From NCBI GenBank assembly GCA_933228895.1, contig OW121852.1:129451544-129515543 (forward strand): DNA of 64,000 nucleotides. The letters run 5' to 3'. Shown in pieces: positions 8,817 through 23,800 of the stretch. Numbering within the stretch: position 1 is the first letter of the stretch; the number at the start of each line of letters is the position of its first letter. This DNA comes from Platycnemis pennipes (Eukaryota; Arthropoda; Insecta; Odonata; Platycnemididae). Below the pieces are notes generated by a model. It worked only from the letters and a program-made list of their open reading frames with translations, did not search any database and was not told the DNA's origin. Both the position numbers and the translations under genes were made by a program.

Positions 8817-11800
8817 GTAAGTGCTGCCTCTTCACTCTGGCGATGGGCAGGGGCTGCTCGTCCACTCATGATCTGACCACGATAAAGCCTCAAGTACACG
8901 AGGCGAGTTAACAAGTTACAAGCCGTCTTTTTCACCAGAAGCTCGTAAACTAGTCCAGTGTACTCGACACACTCGCTCCGTTAGCTGCTTGTAAAAACGC
9001 TCTGGAAAATGTTGAACTTTCTGCGACTTTACACACTACTCGCCGGCTTTTGAGTGAGCTAGCTTGTAAACTAGCCACGTATACTCACAGTAGCTTGTGC
9101 TCAAGTTGCTAGTAGCATTGGTCTTGAAGACGTCGGACGAGCTGGTTCTAGCGGGAGTTGCAGGTCTAGCTTAATTAATTGAAAGGGAGTTAATTAGACG
9201 ACAAAACGCGAAACGGAAAGTGCATAAGAGAAACGTGTGGGTGAAACTGTGTCTAGGAAGACGTACTGATTATGGTGCATCAAATAATTTATTGAAAGAG
9301 CTGTAGAACGAAGATCCTGCAGCTTATAGAAATATTTAGCGAATTACAGGTAAACAGTTGGATGAACTACTGGGAATGGTGGACGAAATGTTGTCAAGCA
9401 GACAGCAACACGTGGTTTCCACACGCCAGCTAGTTGGCTACTGAGCAAGTGGGAAATTTTGTGTGTACTCGACTACTAGCGTTCTCGCCGACTCGCCGGC
9501 TTTTTACAATCCGGCTTGTTAGCTTGTAAACTCGCCAAATGTACTTGAGGCTTAAACAATGATTGCAGTGGAACGTTCCTGGCTCCGTTTCCCAATATCA
9601 TTGTAGAAGGCGAAAGTCCTCACAGAGGTGAGGAGGCGCATCTAGGCAACCCCCAATGTGTTTATTCTTTGGAGCAACAAAAGTTGCCTAAATCTCAGGA
9701 TGCGTTATAAATTAGATCACTGTAATGCAATAATTAGTGTCCGCGGCTAAAATGTGTACTCGAGGATTTATATTTTAAAAATTGATGAAATAATTTTCAT
9801 TCAAGGTACATTAAAGCGTGTAGATAATTAATAAAAGAACTTGGTGTAGGCTACCATTTGTTGGTAATCTCTCCTACAAACTTAAGAGAATATTCCCAAA
9901 GGACAAATTTAAAGTGTGTTTTTACAATTCGTGTACCTTATCGAACATTTTCTGCAAAAGCAAGGACGCCATTGACCCTAAATTCCATTCAGGCGTCTAC
10001 AAAGTCAAGTGCCTCAGCTGTGATAAATATTACGTTGGACAGACGGGCAGGGATTTTACCACCAGACTTCAAGAGCATCGAAGGTGTGTGGATAAGGGAG
10101 ACAAATCGTCACTGCTGGCCAAACACCTCCTGGAGACATCGCACCATTGCCTCTTTGTTCCGGAAATCCTGCATATTGAAAGAAAAGGCCCAAGACTGGA
10201 CGCATGGGAACAGTGGGAAATTATACATAGCGATAATAACCTGTTGTTGAATGACCAACTTTTCCGAATCCATTCCCTATTGTTCCCAAGGACAAACTTC
10301 TTAGAATGCTTCATCCTCTTCCCCCCCCACCCCAACCACTTTCCCCTATCCCCATCCCCTTCCCGTTTCCTATATATTGCGCTGCTGTCACGGAAGTTTA
10401 TAAGTGTACACCTGATGATGGCTTAGTAAGCTGAAACACTTGTTGTGTAATTTTATTATTTTAAATTACATTGTGGAAAATTGCTAAAGTTTTTTACTCA
10501 TCAACTATACTATTCAGTTTACAACACCAGGTTTTCTCCGTTAGTATATAATTTGGAAGCATGCCAAAAAAGCCTTCGTCTTCCTTTTTAAATTTTTATT
10601 GTGATCTATTTAACGTTATAAAGCTTTACTTGCCAAAATATTTAACGCTCAATTTTTAAAATTATTTTAAACGAGTGAGGCAAGAAGACTCTTCCCATAT
10701 TGACAACGCCGTAAAATCTAAGTGCTTTGAAGGCTAGTTTAGTTTGTATTTGTTCTCAAAAATGTAAAAATCTATATACAATACTACAGCGTGTTAATTC
10801 AATGTCATTATAATTTATAAAGGAAGACGAAGGTGTTTTTGGCTGGACTCCCAAGTTACAAACTTAGGAGGATTATTGGGTGTCGTAAACAGAATACAAT
10901 AACGTGAATAAATAAAGTTTAGCATCAGATTTTTCAAGGATATCATAACAAATCTAAGACACGTATTCTGTCAAAACTTTTATTCATTAGTTAATTACGT
11001 GTCGTTATTACTAACCGCCAAATTTACGCTACTCCCGCGACTATCGAGAAACGAGGCCATTCATTCTCACTGCATATATATCCTTTTATATAATTATAAA
11101 AATTTTTATTTACCTGTCCTCATCATCATCATCACCATCGGTCAACAATCCTAGGATTATTTTGACGCAGCCCTACCCTCTATTCTTGAATCTGCAGACC
11201 TCTTCATATTGACGTAATTCCTCTCTTTCACATCCTTCACTTCCTGTTCCATGTATCTCATGCCTGTCTTTTCCTTTCTTCCGTTTACATCTGCCTCGAC
11301 AATCGCCTTTTTTAGGCCATCGCATTTAAGATATGACTGGTTTCCAGTTTACCCCTGTTACCATTTATCAGTATTAAAACTGACGTATCTACTCGTTGAT
11401 ATACCTCGCATGAAAATTGTATTATCTCAATTTGAGAAACATGAAACCTCGAATTTTAGAATAATTGGCATAATGTTGGTGCTGCTGCCAATATGAATGC
11501 CATGCTTTAAACGTGTACTTTGGTGCTGTGAGTGACCTTTTTAATCGCTTTCCGTTGCAGGCGGTGCCTTTAGACTGGTGGCCTCTCACCCGGGACTGCC
11601 TGGCGTATGGCGTCACGGTCGGACTCCTCATTTCGACCATACGTGACGAACGTGTTGAGTGGTACGAAGCCTTAACACTTGTCCTTATGTACATCGTGTA
11701 TATAGGAGGTGAGATTCTCAACCTTTCCGGTCTAATTGCTCTCTCGAGAGCTTCCCACGATTTCAGGCTTGGGCTTAAGGAGGCTCTGCCACTTGATTTG

Positions 11801-14800
11801 AATCCAGGAAACTCCTTTATGAGCTGGAACACGTTCACGTTTCCATTTCCAGCTCTTTTGGGTTTTGATGAAACATGGACCCGTTAATTTAACCTGAAGT
11901 GTTTAAGAAAGAAAATTCATTGTTTCTTCCTTGAGTTTCAGATTTTTTCTCGATTTTTCAAAGGATAACAGTCGGTGATATACGCCGACAGTGGCGGAAA
12001 CATTAACTGCAGCTACAAAATTTAGTTCGATATTTTCCAATTATAGAAGAGATTTTGTTTATCAATCTAAGATTGTTTTGATATCAATATTTCACTCAAG
12101 AGTTTGGAAAGGTGATGGTCTTGTCTGTAGGTAATGCTTAGAGAAATATTTGAAGTTATAGAAATGAAATTTCATATAAAGAAGATATCTAGTTTTTTGG
12201 ACCATATATTATGTTTATAAAACATTTTTGTCAATTTTATAATGGTAGTGTATCATGACTCAACTTCAGCTGTCTATCTCTGGTTTTAATTTCATAGCGG
12301 TGAGCATTTGTTTTGAATGAAAAGAAAGAAATGTTTTGTTGGCTGTTAGAGGGCACTATGAAAATCAAAGAGAAAGGAGAAATAGTCTGTGCTGCTTTCA
12401 GCTTACCACATAAGGTCAAAGACAATTCTATATGAAGAGTATGAAGTTAAAATTTTAACGAAAGACGTGCTGGTGTTATAAATGCTTGGAAAATCTTTCG
12501 GCCTCTAAAAGCCGAGGTGTCTGTGGCATTGCAGTACCCAGTGTAATGCAACCAGGAGCCTGTGTGCCCCTTGAACCTCTCATCTTACTTCTGCTTCTCC
12601 TTTGCTTTCAGTCATGTACTGGGATAAGTCTTTCCAGAGGTGTGCTCGGAGTGGATTGAGGAGGAGGGTGGACACTAGCGCCGCGGCGCCAGCTTCGGCA
12701 GACGCGGAAAACCCCGAAGATACCTCGGTCGTCTGTCATAACGGTAAAAGCGATACTACCGAGCCATTTAAAGTGACAATATAATATCAGTAGGGATTTA
12801 AAAATAACACCCTACTAACTCGTAAACTATCTTCGATTTGAAATTATTGAAATACTTGAGCGAACTCACTAAATTATCTTGTAAGAGAAATGTCATCATC
12901 AATAACTTGCTCATTCTCAGTGAATTTTCAGTCGCAGGCTGAAGCGTACAAAATTATTCATATAGTGTATTAGAGAATAGAAATTACTAAACCATCTGTC
13001 TACTATATTTATCTCCAGCCAAACCGTTAGTGTGAAGCTGGATTCTTGAATTTATCAGCAGTATCACAGAGAAAGTAACTTTTAAATAACTTAAGGAAGC
13101 GTTTGTTAGTGCCACAAGAAATATTCACGAGGTATTACTTCCTGATTTGGTTTATACTTGGCTCAACAAGTCTCCTGGAGGAAAATAAGTTCTATAGAAT
13201 TATACATGTTCTTGTTTTCTATGAGCGCAGATATTAGCGTTTAAAAATCTCGAGTATATGCACCAGGTACCATGGCTGCATGAGTTCTCAAAACCCTGAC
13301 TAGAGGTGAGGACCTGCCCGGAATTTCCCTCTCTCGCAATTGACGTTGGTACATTACTATGATGCCATTCGAAAACAAAACTAGGGTATCAAATTCAAAT
13401 AAGGCTTACTCTAGGGCAGAATTAAGATGGCTAAACGGGGGTGGTAAAACACTACGCTATAAAATCACGTACCAATAAGCCACTTTTCAATAATGAATAA
13501 TTACCCTCATTCAGTTATATGACAGAAAAAAATTCGGAATGCTCAAGTTTTTAAGATTTTTCTGCATTCCCTTTTTAGAGTAATTCACTAGATTCTTTAC
13601 TAATTCATTTAAAAAAACAGCCTATGTTTTGCGTGGAAATGTGTATGGTTAGGTGAACTGGAATTTTAAATTTTTTCCGATTACTTGTATATGAATTAAT
13701 TCTATTTGTATTCAAACAATGGGAAAGTGCATCCGAATATAGCACCGAGAAATATTTTTTATTTATTCCGGACAAAACGGTAGAAGCTCACATTCCTTTG
13801 AAACTCAGGGCCTTTAAATAAGATATGTACGTTAGCCTAGATCGATCAAAATTTGAGCAGTTTTGCATTATAAAAATGCATTATCTCTGAATATATGTCA
13901 TCACCGCTGATTACTCTAGTTCTTTGAACTTCTTCGGCCAGTAAGCTATTTATGGTACAGCATAGAATTCCATTACTACGTAAGTGAAGACACTAAATGA
14001 TTAAAATTACAGTAACGCACGTATTATGTCTTTGCATGTGGAAGGTAACATCTCAGGAATGTCTCAGCTCTGTTGCTGTAAAAATAATGTATTCTACAGC
14101 CGTTTCTTACGTTATAATTTTCACCCAAATTTTCTTTTTTTCAAACCGTTTCATTCAATTGTTTAGGTGAAATAGATATGATTGTCTCACCGCAAAGTGT
14201 TCTCGTTCAAAATAGAATGACCAATAAAAAGGGAGAAAATGGTTAACAGTGAAAAATGCTGCCTTAATCGAAAGTGAATTAGGCGCTAAGTCTTGCTATG
14301 GAAGTCGCGTATAAATTGAATTAACTGTATATAAAACGATCATGCTGTACTGTATATAAATTCATACTTTCCAGGCAATTAATAAACACATTACTGCCTT
14401 AGGGCCCAGGGGTGTCGGAACTTTTTCGCTGGGAGGGGCCAACCTTAGGGCCCGGCTCTTAAGAAAAGGACCCGGCTCCTATGAAAAGGGCCCGCATTTT
14501 TTGCGGATAGGAGGGGGTAGAAACTAGAATTCCGATAAAAGTGCATATGAAGGTGGTAAAATATGCGTCAGAAGGGAAAAGGCAAGCTGGAAACAAGTTA
14601 AATTTAATTAATTTATTAATAAAGACTCATTACTAAAGGGCCCGGGGCAAATTCTGGAGAGTGTCGGTTCCCTCCCCTGCCCCCCACTTCCGACGCCGCC
14701 GGCCAGGGCCGGCTCAAAACAAAATTTTCACGCGGGCGAAGAGTATTCCGACACCCGTCACCCACTTATCAGCCCCTGTTGTCACACATATTCACCAGTT

Positions 14801-17800
14801 AATCGTATCAGTCAAAATAAAGCATTAAAAATAGTAATAGTAATAACGTTGCCGGACATGAATTAAATTGTCAATCTCCGAATAAAAAAAGCTTATTCCA
14901 TCCCCGGGGCGCCCCTTCCTTCGCGACGCCCCGGGCAGCCGCCCGGACCTTAAATCGGGCCTGCTTAGGGTGTCATAAAAACGTAAGCCCCATCCCTTCG
15001 GCTTTCGCAACTCTCCAGTCCAAAAAGCTCAAATCAAATCACACTCGAAAAAGCGATGGTCGCGACGAAAATCCATTTGGATACGATTCCTCCGCGTCAA
15101 AAGGTCCAAATCAGTTTCATACGATTTGTGCAAAAAAAATTGGGTGAAAACTTGGATAGCGGGACACCGGCTTAAGCTCTATGACGCGCTGTTACCGTAG
15201 TTAGCGCTCCCATCCGATGGCGGCGCTGACCACTCTTCTTTTACATTCCGCGCAGAAATGACGGAGGTTCGCACGCCGCTGAGGCCAGAGGAGCTGACGG
15301 TGGTGACGGTGGCGCGCCCCGACGACCAGAATGGAAACCTCTGCGGGGGAGTCGCGGCGGCTGGCGACAGTGCAGCAGGTATTTTATCCGATTCGGTGGA
15401 TATTGACATCTCATAACTGTGGCAAAAGTGGCAGCTCATTAGGCTACTTCCTTATTTCATTGTGTGTTGATCAATCATTCATAACCCTGGAGTGCTATGT
15501 ATTTGAAGCCATTGGTTTTGAGATGAGTTTAATTAATTTTTATCAATTATTAAATGGTGAAACATTATAATGGAACGAAAATGCGACTGGAAACTACAGC
15601 TGACAGGTCAAATTTACGTGTGACGCGAAGGGCACCTACACTCTTTCCTCTTTCCGCCTAAAGGCAGTGCTGCGGACGTCACTAAACAGACTATGCACTC
15701 ATTAACTTATTGATTAACTACTATCAGTCGAACTTTTCTTCACTTAAGTTGGCTCTACCGAATTATGAAGTAGATGTCATTTTTGTGAAAATTTCAGCGA
15801 ACATCATTTTTTGGCCCGTCTATCGACTGGCAATAAAATGAGGCATTTCCATCATATACCTATTTGAAGAAAAAAGACATTGAAAATCAGCTATTTAATA
15901 CTTGGTTATACGGCATAGTATAGCTCTTGCAGTAACACATGCAGATTAAAAATGTAAAGAGAAATGTCGTTTTGAAGAAAAAGTAATATAGGATGCGCAA
16001 TTTTATGTAAACTTTAGCATTGCAAAAACGTGCTCGCCTTACCACACTTGTTTGATTGATGTAAATAAATATATACTAGTGAATGTAAAAAGGAGCTAAC
16101 AATTTATTTTCAGGACTGTAGATGTAGTTGCGTATTCCATGCCGCTGATGAAGTTACCAGATCGCATAAGTTTCTTGTAATTCACAAGAATGAATCCGTG
16201 AAAACTGTTTAATCCTTCCTAACGAAACTTTAACTATCTCCAATGTTAACAATGGCAAACAATCTTTTTCATGTCATTAGTTACATGTATAAAATCTAAC
16301 TGAAACACGATAACTTCAAATAACTATACATTCAATGATTCCCCCATTAGAAAAAAGTCAGTGTGTTCTCTATGCTAAAATAATAGAATTAAGTTTTACA
16401 ATACTTGAGACTAAACTTTATTTCAGAAGAGGTATGCATCCACTTGTAACTTCCATAATTCCCCAAAGGTGGCTACTTATCGCGATCTCCTGTGACAGTT
16501 TTCATTGGTTTTCCATGTACTTGAACGTGAGAGATGGTCATCTCCCATCTCTCACGTATACACGTCTCACGTTACGCCCTTATGTTGTCTTTTGTTTCCG
16601 TTCTCCCACCCACACGCCACCTCTTCACGTTTTGCGGTACACGTTTCATGGTACACGTTTCACGTCATCGGTTTGCGTTGATTGTGCCCCGGGCCTTTAA
16701 GCGTAATCCCGAGTTTTGGATGCGCGAGTGATTTTGATTGCTGCGTTGCAGTGCTGGCCAAGGTGATGCTGTCGTCGGACAGCAAGCAGCCGGCAGCAGC
16801 GGAGGCTGAGCAGGGGGGCAGTGGGGGGCACAGCGTGTTCCGCTTGCCCCGGGGCGAGGGCTTCTGGCGCGGGGCCGGCTGGGTCGCCGTGTGGCCCATA
16901 CACCTCGTCTACTTCCTCACCATCCCGGACTGCCAGAGGCCGGCTCTCAAGCGCTGGTTCCCCCTCACCTTCCTCATGTGCATTATCTGGATCGGATCCC
17001 TCTCCTACGTCGTCGCCTGGACCATCACCATTATCGGTGAGTTCTTCCTAATGCGGTCGTTTACCATGTGCCTTTAATTGCCGGATCTGATAGTTTGTAA
17101 AATAAAAAGACCCGTATTTTTCCGTTATTTTGATCCGTCAATTACTTCTAAGCTGCGAAAAACTGATGTTTTTAACCCTTTCGGAAAAGTGGACGTGGTG
17201 CAACCTCTGACGTATATTGACTTCATCCAATCACAACTGAGCCCGCGAAGCTACTTCGCCTTATCGCAAAGGGGGGACACAGCTCACACTGCCAACGGGA
17301 GCGGTTGCGACAGTATCAGTGCGAGAAGACCTTACAAAAACCCCCCTCCACACACTTCCCTTCCCCTAAAAGCAGTCAAGGACGGGAGGAAAATGACGTC
17401 AATATTATCACAGCAGCTTATTCGGTGGGCGTCAACTTTTGCTTATTTTAATTTTTGATTTACATGTGAATGGTTGTGGAATGTGGTGTGGTTAATTTTT
17501 TCACTAAAATTCATTTTTCGTTTCCATCTAACAATTTCGTGTACAAAATTGCAATTTCGGTTCGAATTAAACGCCCCCATTACCAAATTCTATAGAGGTT
17601 GTAAAATAAAAAGACCCACGTTTCTCCATTCTTTGATTCGTCACGTGGTTTTTGAGTTATCAGTGAAAAACAATGATTTTAACCCTTTCGCTTTAGTGAG
17701 TGTGCGTTGAACTTGATCTTTCTGCACTCGTAGAATGATCGAGTTTTAAATGTGTATTAAAGTACAGGAGACATTTTTCCCTCTCTTCTGCATGCACACA

Positions 17801-20800
17801 AATTATTTTATTTTTATATTGCTGGTCAACGTTCTAAATATAAGTGCTTTAGTGATGTGTTGTTTTATGCAAGCATTCAAGAGTATTCGTCTTCGTGAAT
17901 TTGGCACTTCGTTTTTTTCTTTTACGCGTGAATGTTTTAGTCCATAGCCAGGATAGTGAAATTTTAACCGGAAATATCTCATTGTTGCTATCTGGTTTAT
18001 TTTGTCGAAGACGGGAGAATTTCTTTATACTTGATATCACAGGCTTGACACCTTGCACTTACGAATATTTTACAAAACGTAATTAAATTCTGGAAGTATG
18101 AGATTGTCCACTTGACTATAATGCCGTCCGGGATTAGAGCATCCCCCAGAATCAACTCCTTCGGTGGGATATATTTGAATTTATCATTATCGTGTCTCTG
18201 GGTTGATCCTCATCAATCACGAGGAATATGTATGTTCTAAAGAATGGGCAAAACTAGAGTCCCGAGACCGCTACGTTCAAATTATTATACAGGGAAAGCA
18301 GACCATTTAAACACCAGTTTAAATGGAGCAACTGTTTTTCCGTTTTTCTGAGACAAAATATTGCATTCCTCTGCTTTTACAACAGCTTAGGTCAACTCAT
18401 GCTTAGTACTCGCGCATTAACGTCACTTCTGAGGTCTTTAAGGAACATTTAAGCAAGCAGTGCCGGTGAAGCAGGGTGTTGTAGCTAATGTGATCGCTTA
18501 GGGCGGGACGCCCTTTAGCTCCCCTGCATTCGATGGCCCACTAAGTGATATCGACTTGACCCCTGGCGGATGACTTATTCGTGAACAACAGCTTGGCTGA
18601 GTACGTTGAAACAGCAAACAGCATTGTGACTTCCAGCCCAGTCCTTCGTCGTTGAAAAGTTCATTTAATAATACCGTAATTGGGATGAATGCAAAGTTTC
18701 ATTAATTACTGCAAAGCATTTGGTATTTACATTATCAATTTAACTGTGTATAATCTTGTGCATTATGTTACAAAACAGAGAATTAATAAGTGTCTTAGTA
18801 GGGAAAAAATCATAACCAAAATGGAAAATTATTCATAATTTAGCAACGTTACCTTCTGGAGACTACACCACCGTTGGTCGTGCAGGTAGCTAATTTTGAA
18901 ATATGAATAAAGCAACATCCTCATCGTTGCCACTAACAACCAGAGGCCTTGGGCTCATAATGGATATTTTTCTCAATTTAGAAGCCTTGGTGCTCATACG
19001 GATAGTAATGGTGACCGGTGAGCCATTTTAATCATTGATTGATGCAATTAGACTTCGAAAGTAGTGCATTATAGGTGAAAATAAACAGAAAATGAAGTGA
19101 GCATGTTAATATCAACTAGTGAATCTAAAAAACTCTTCCCTTCAAAAGCTTAGTTATCGACAGCCATATACCTAAAAGGCATTCCCTTTATGCGCCTGAC
19201 AATTCAGGAAAGTCTTGTTAACATTTTCCAGAATACACGATGATTAAGATTCCGTAGATTTTTTATAAGACAGATGTAAAAAAGTAGATTATTCCCGTTC
19301 GGAAGTTACAGGCTTCTTTATCATGCAATTTCCAAGTACCTACTAGACCAGCATTTTCATCAATTATGAGATTTTTAGTAATTTGAGACATTTTGTTGGC
19401 AAAATGGTTGGTTAGAAAGGCTTTTTTTTTACTTAAGCTATAAACCAGGAGGGTGTTCAAAAACAGGAGATCACCCGTAGCAGCTGAGAAATGTCTCTTG
19501 TAAATGTTTTCAATCCGTGTCCTTCTTCGCAGGGGACACCCTGAAGATCCCTGACTCCGTGATGGGCATCACGTTCTTGGCGGCGGGCACCAGTGTTCCG
19601 GAGGCCGTATCCAGCGTCATCGTTGCCAAGCAAGGTGAGAAGCGCTTTATTGAGGCTTCCATGGAGTGTCTGGTTTGAGGATCCATTCGTTTCGGGCTTT
19701 CTTCCGCCTGTATCCATTCTGGGGTGACAACAGTTTCGCCAACGTTTGATTTCGCGCCTTCAGGTCTGAAGTGTTTCATAGCAGATTTTTACCGTCTTAT
19801 ATACCATTTACTTCTGCGCTATGATGTTCAATTGGGCGCCTTTTCATTAGCCGTTTGACTAGTTTTTTAAATTAGGCGCTTCCTAGTATGGGGGAGCTTA
19901 TAGCCCTTATAGCCATCCTCTTTGTTAACATTGTTAGGGTTTTTGGCCGTTTCGATTGCCTCGCGAATGAGCTTTGGGAAATAGCTTTTATTCCGTCTTG
20001 ATCAGCTTGGCTCCGTCAAAATTGATTTTGTGTGCCGGGCCTTCCCAAAAGTGCTCCGCGATGTCTGAAAGGCACGGTTGTCTGTTCTTTGTCGCTCTCC
20101 TGTGTTCTTGAATACGGGTCTTTAAGGCTCACGAGGTGTACCCAATGTAGGCCTTCCCACAGTCGCATCGGACCTCGTATATACCTCTATTTTCTTCCAT
20201 GTGCACAAAATGTCCCTTGTTTTAGTGACGCAGGTGTATCTGGCCAGGACATTGTTTGACCCACTTGAACATCATAGCGCAGAAGTAAATGGTACATGAG
20301 ACGGAAAAAAACTGCTATGAAACACTTCAGACCTGAAGACGCGAACTGAAACGTTGGCGAAACTGTTGCCACCCCAGAATGGACACACGCGGAAGAAATC
20401 CCGAAACGAATGGATCCTCAAGGTGAGAAGCGTCGAGTCGGATTCACCACTCTGATCGGCGGAATTATCATGAGACCTATGAGGGAAAATAGTCCAAAAT
20501 TATGTCTACGAGCTGAAGGGGGTTACCCTTAGGTCTTCTTCGTCTGTCAATGAAATGGACAACAATTTCCAAACTCCAATTCAATTTTCAACAGCCGCAA
20601 GAAAATTTTCTTCCTTCAATTAGGCACCTGGAGATAAGTGAATTTGACCTTCACTCAAATACTCAATTACTTCGGGTGAAAATGGTTTTTTCAAGCTTAG
20701 GGATTATTGTCACTACGCCTGGTATTATAAATAAAATAAGTTTATCTTATTTATTTGAATATAAAAAGATGCCACATTACCAATGTGACAAAGCTGGACG

Positions 20801-23800
20801 GAATTTGAGGACCGTCCAAGCAACAGGATGCTGCCATTGCTACATCTACACGACACCCTGCAAGCCACCGCGAGGGTGTGTGGCAGGGGGCGAAGATCAC
20901 AAAGCATGCACTACTAACATGCAAACAAGCAACTATAGTGTCTCATGCAACTAGATTGTTGGTATTTATAGTATTTAAGGGGTTTATACATGCATAAAGT
21001 GCTAAAAGTAATGTGCTAAAGTAAAATGCTACAGTGCGTCCAAGAAGAATTGGTACCTGTTTCACGCTTTACCCGATTTCTATGATTATATACAATATAT
21101 TCATTTTTAATAATGCATAAATCATATATATTTTATATGATTTATGCATTATTTCCTTATGATCATACATTCCTTTCATAATCTAGGACTGCTCCTTCAA
21201 ATATTTGTGATTTTTGATTTTTTAAATTAATTTTATTCATTTTCTTTCCAACCTATTATGCATCAAGCGTTGATGGAAACATTTACAGCATAGTGGCTTT
21301 CTTTTAAAAACACCAAACGGTGAAAATCAGAACTCTATCTTAGTACCAGCAGACATAGCGAGGGAAAGCCTAACGTCTGAAAATGTATTTTTATGTATCC
21401 ACTCCTCTCGTGGTTTTCCTCCGATTCTCCCTTCTCTTGGGATACGTGGATAAAAAATGAAACCCTGCTTGGCTCCAAAAAATACTACAGCTGTGTAATT
21501 GCGAACCATGTAATTTTGCTGGTTAGTTTAAGGAGTGGTACACCAGGGTCAGAAGAGCACATTACATGCTACGCTCGGCATATTGTGAATGAGAGTAAAG
21601 GGTTGTAGAAATATAAAAAGAACTCAGATTCTTAGCCTTCGTTAATTGCTGAGCTAAGATAATGAAAATCATTCTAGTCTTTCTTGCAACATCGCTGATG
21701 AGAACCTGCACTGACACCCGACAATAATGCGTTTACCGTACTATCATAACAGTGCTTGCTATTATGAAACAAGGCGTCAAACAGTCGTGCCCATTTGATA
21801 TGCAGCTGAATAATAGTTTCTTAGAGTCTCACAGCCTGTATTGCTTTAAGTGCGATTGGTAACTAGGATTAGGGAACCATAACAATGGATGAAACACATA
21901 AATTGGCACCGCCATTTTACAGACGTAACATATTTCTTCGAATACTTTTTACTACGGATAGGGCACTCAAGGATAAAAGACATCACGAGTGAATTTTAAT
22001 GGTTGCCTTCAGCTGTTTTACGGCAACTAAACGATACCTGCCGACGCTTGATTTATGTCAACGGTTATTGAAGTGTTATTGAATGGCAAGTATGACATTT
22101 AGAAGCTAGAAATCAGTGAATCATGCGTTTGAAAGTTAAAATATCGAGTGAGACAGCAGTCAACTTGATCATGAATGGATAGCATGAGGGTTAAACAGAA
22201 GGGCGTATGTAAATCTTCCAAATAAAATTTTACAAAGTGAAATCTGGTGGATTTTAAAGATTTTTTATTTTATCAATCAATAATGTTGGATTCAATGGTT
22301 TGGGACCAAAATTGTTAAATGAAATTGTACCGTTCAATCTATCCCGATTATATCATGTTCCCGTCCCCTCTTTAAAAAGCATTTCCCCATCATCCTGACC
22401 TTCAGCACATTACTCTTTACCATATCATCTAACCTTCTCCTACCACTCCTGCAGTTTCTCCCTCATTTGGGGTATCTGTAAGGGCTTGCCAACGTGTAAA
22501 TATCAGAACACCCTTGACAATGACACGGGAGTGTCGAAACCGGTCAAGTTTCTCAATAAAAGTGTTAAAAATACAAAGTTAAGTTTTTCTTACACTCTGT
22601 CACTTTTTAATTAAGTATCGTCTTATTCTATTCAATTTATAGTTAATAACTGTTACTCTCATCAGTTTTAAATGCATGCTAATTAGATCACTACTTCAGC
22701 AGATTTTGCTTTGTTTCCACACATGATTATCTCTCTTGTGAAATCATTCACATCAAGGGAGAATATAAATTCTATTTTGGAGAGTTCCGATTGCGGCAGC
22801 CTTTGATATCCCTCTCTCGTGAGACTTTGACAGAAGCATTTTGCGTGGAAAGTTCTGAACCGTAGAGTTGTTCAGCCAAGCGTGAATGTTCTAAAACCAT
22901 TCCAACTTCATGAACTGGACTGTAGAGGGCGAGTCTTTACGGAGTTCCTCTTATTCGGAGACGAATAGAAAACCCAAGCGTTTCACGCGGTTGTGGTTAT
23001 TGTGGTTTTTACGTGAGTGCATTTACTGTTCAACGAAGGGGGAACAAGGCACCAGTACACAGAGAAAATAAATATAAATGTAAGCAAATTCTAACAGATA
23101 TATCTCCACTCATCGTTTTGCCGAAAAAAAAGATGCATGACAAAAGTAGTAAATAGTGAACGTTTATTGTCGTGGGCCAACTTCGGCTAACCAGACTTTT
23201 AGGTGAAATTTATTGGTACATCAATCTTCAAAAGTTTTAATATAGCTAAAAACAGTTGAAAACAATATAATAACACACGTTGCAATGCACACATATTTCA
23301 GCACATATTTTCTACACATATTTACGAGTTCATCAACACATTTATATCACAGCTGATTTAAAAAGGCATATAAACACATTACAGAATTTCGGTAGATATT
23401 ACGAGTATCTCTAATTACCTTCACCACTGAAGGTTTTCAAGAATAATTCCGAAGTTTTTGAAAAATGTAATTAAAAAATTTCCCCTCTATATTTCTTATA
23501 GATATATTTTCTTGAAAAACTATCATGGGTGAATTATATCCTATCCTTTAATAACTGATCCATGTTTTTATGTATGACACGTGTCCACGGTCACAAGTAC
23601 TAGGGTTCATGCATGTGTGATTGTATTCCGCTTTATTCCTTTGCCTTCCAAGTCTACATCTACATCTACGCAATACCCTGCATGCCACCCATAAGTGTGT
23701 GGCAGGGGGCGAATTCACACCAGAATTGAACATTATACATGAAAAGGATTATAAATTATATTCCTATCGAAATTCACAGTTTAAAAAAATATTACAATAG

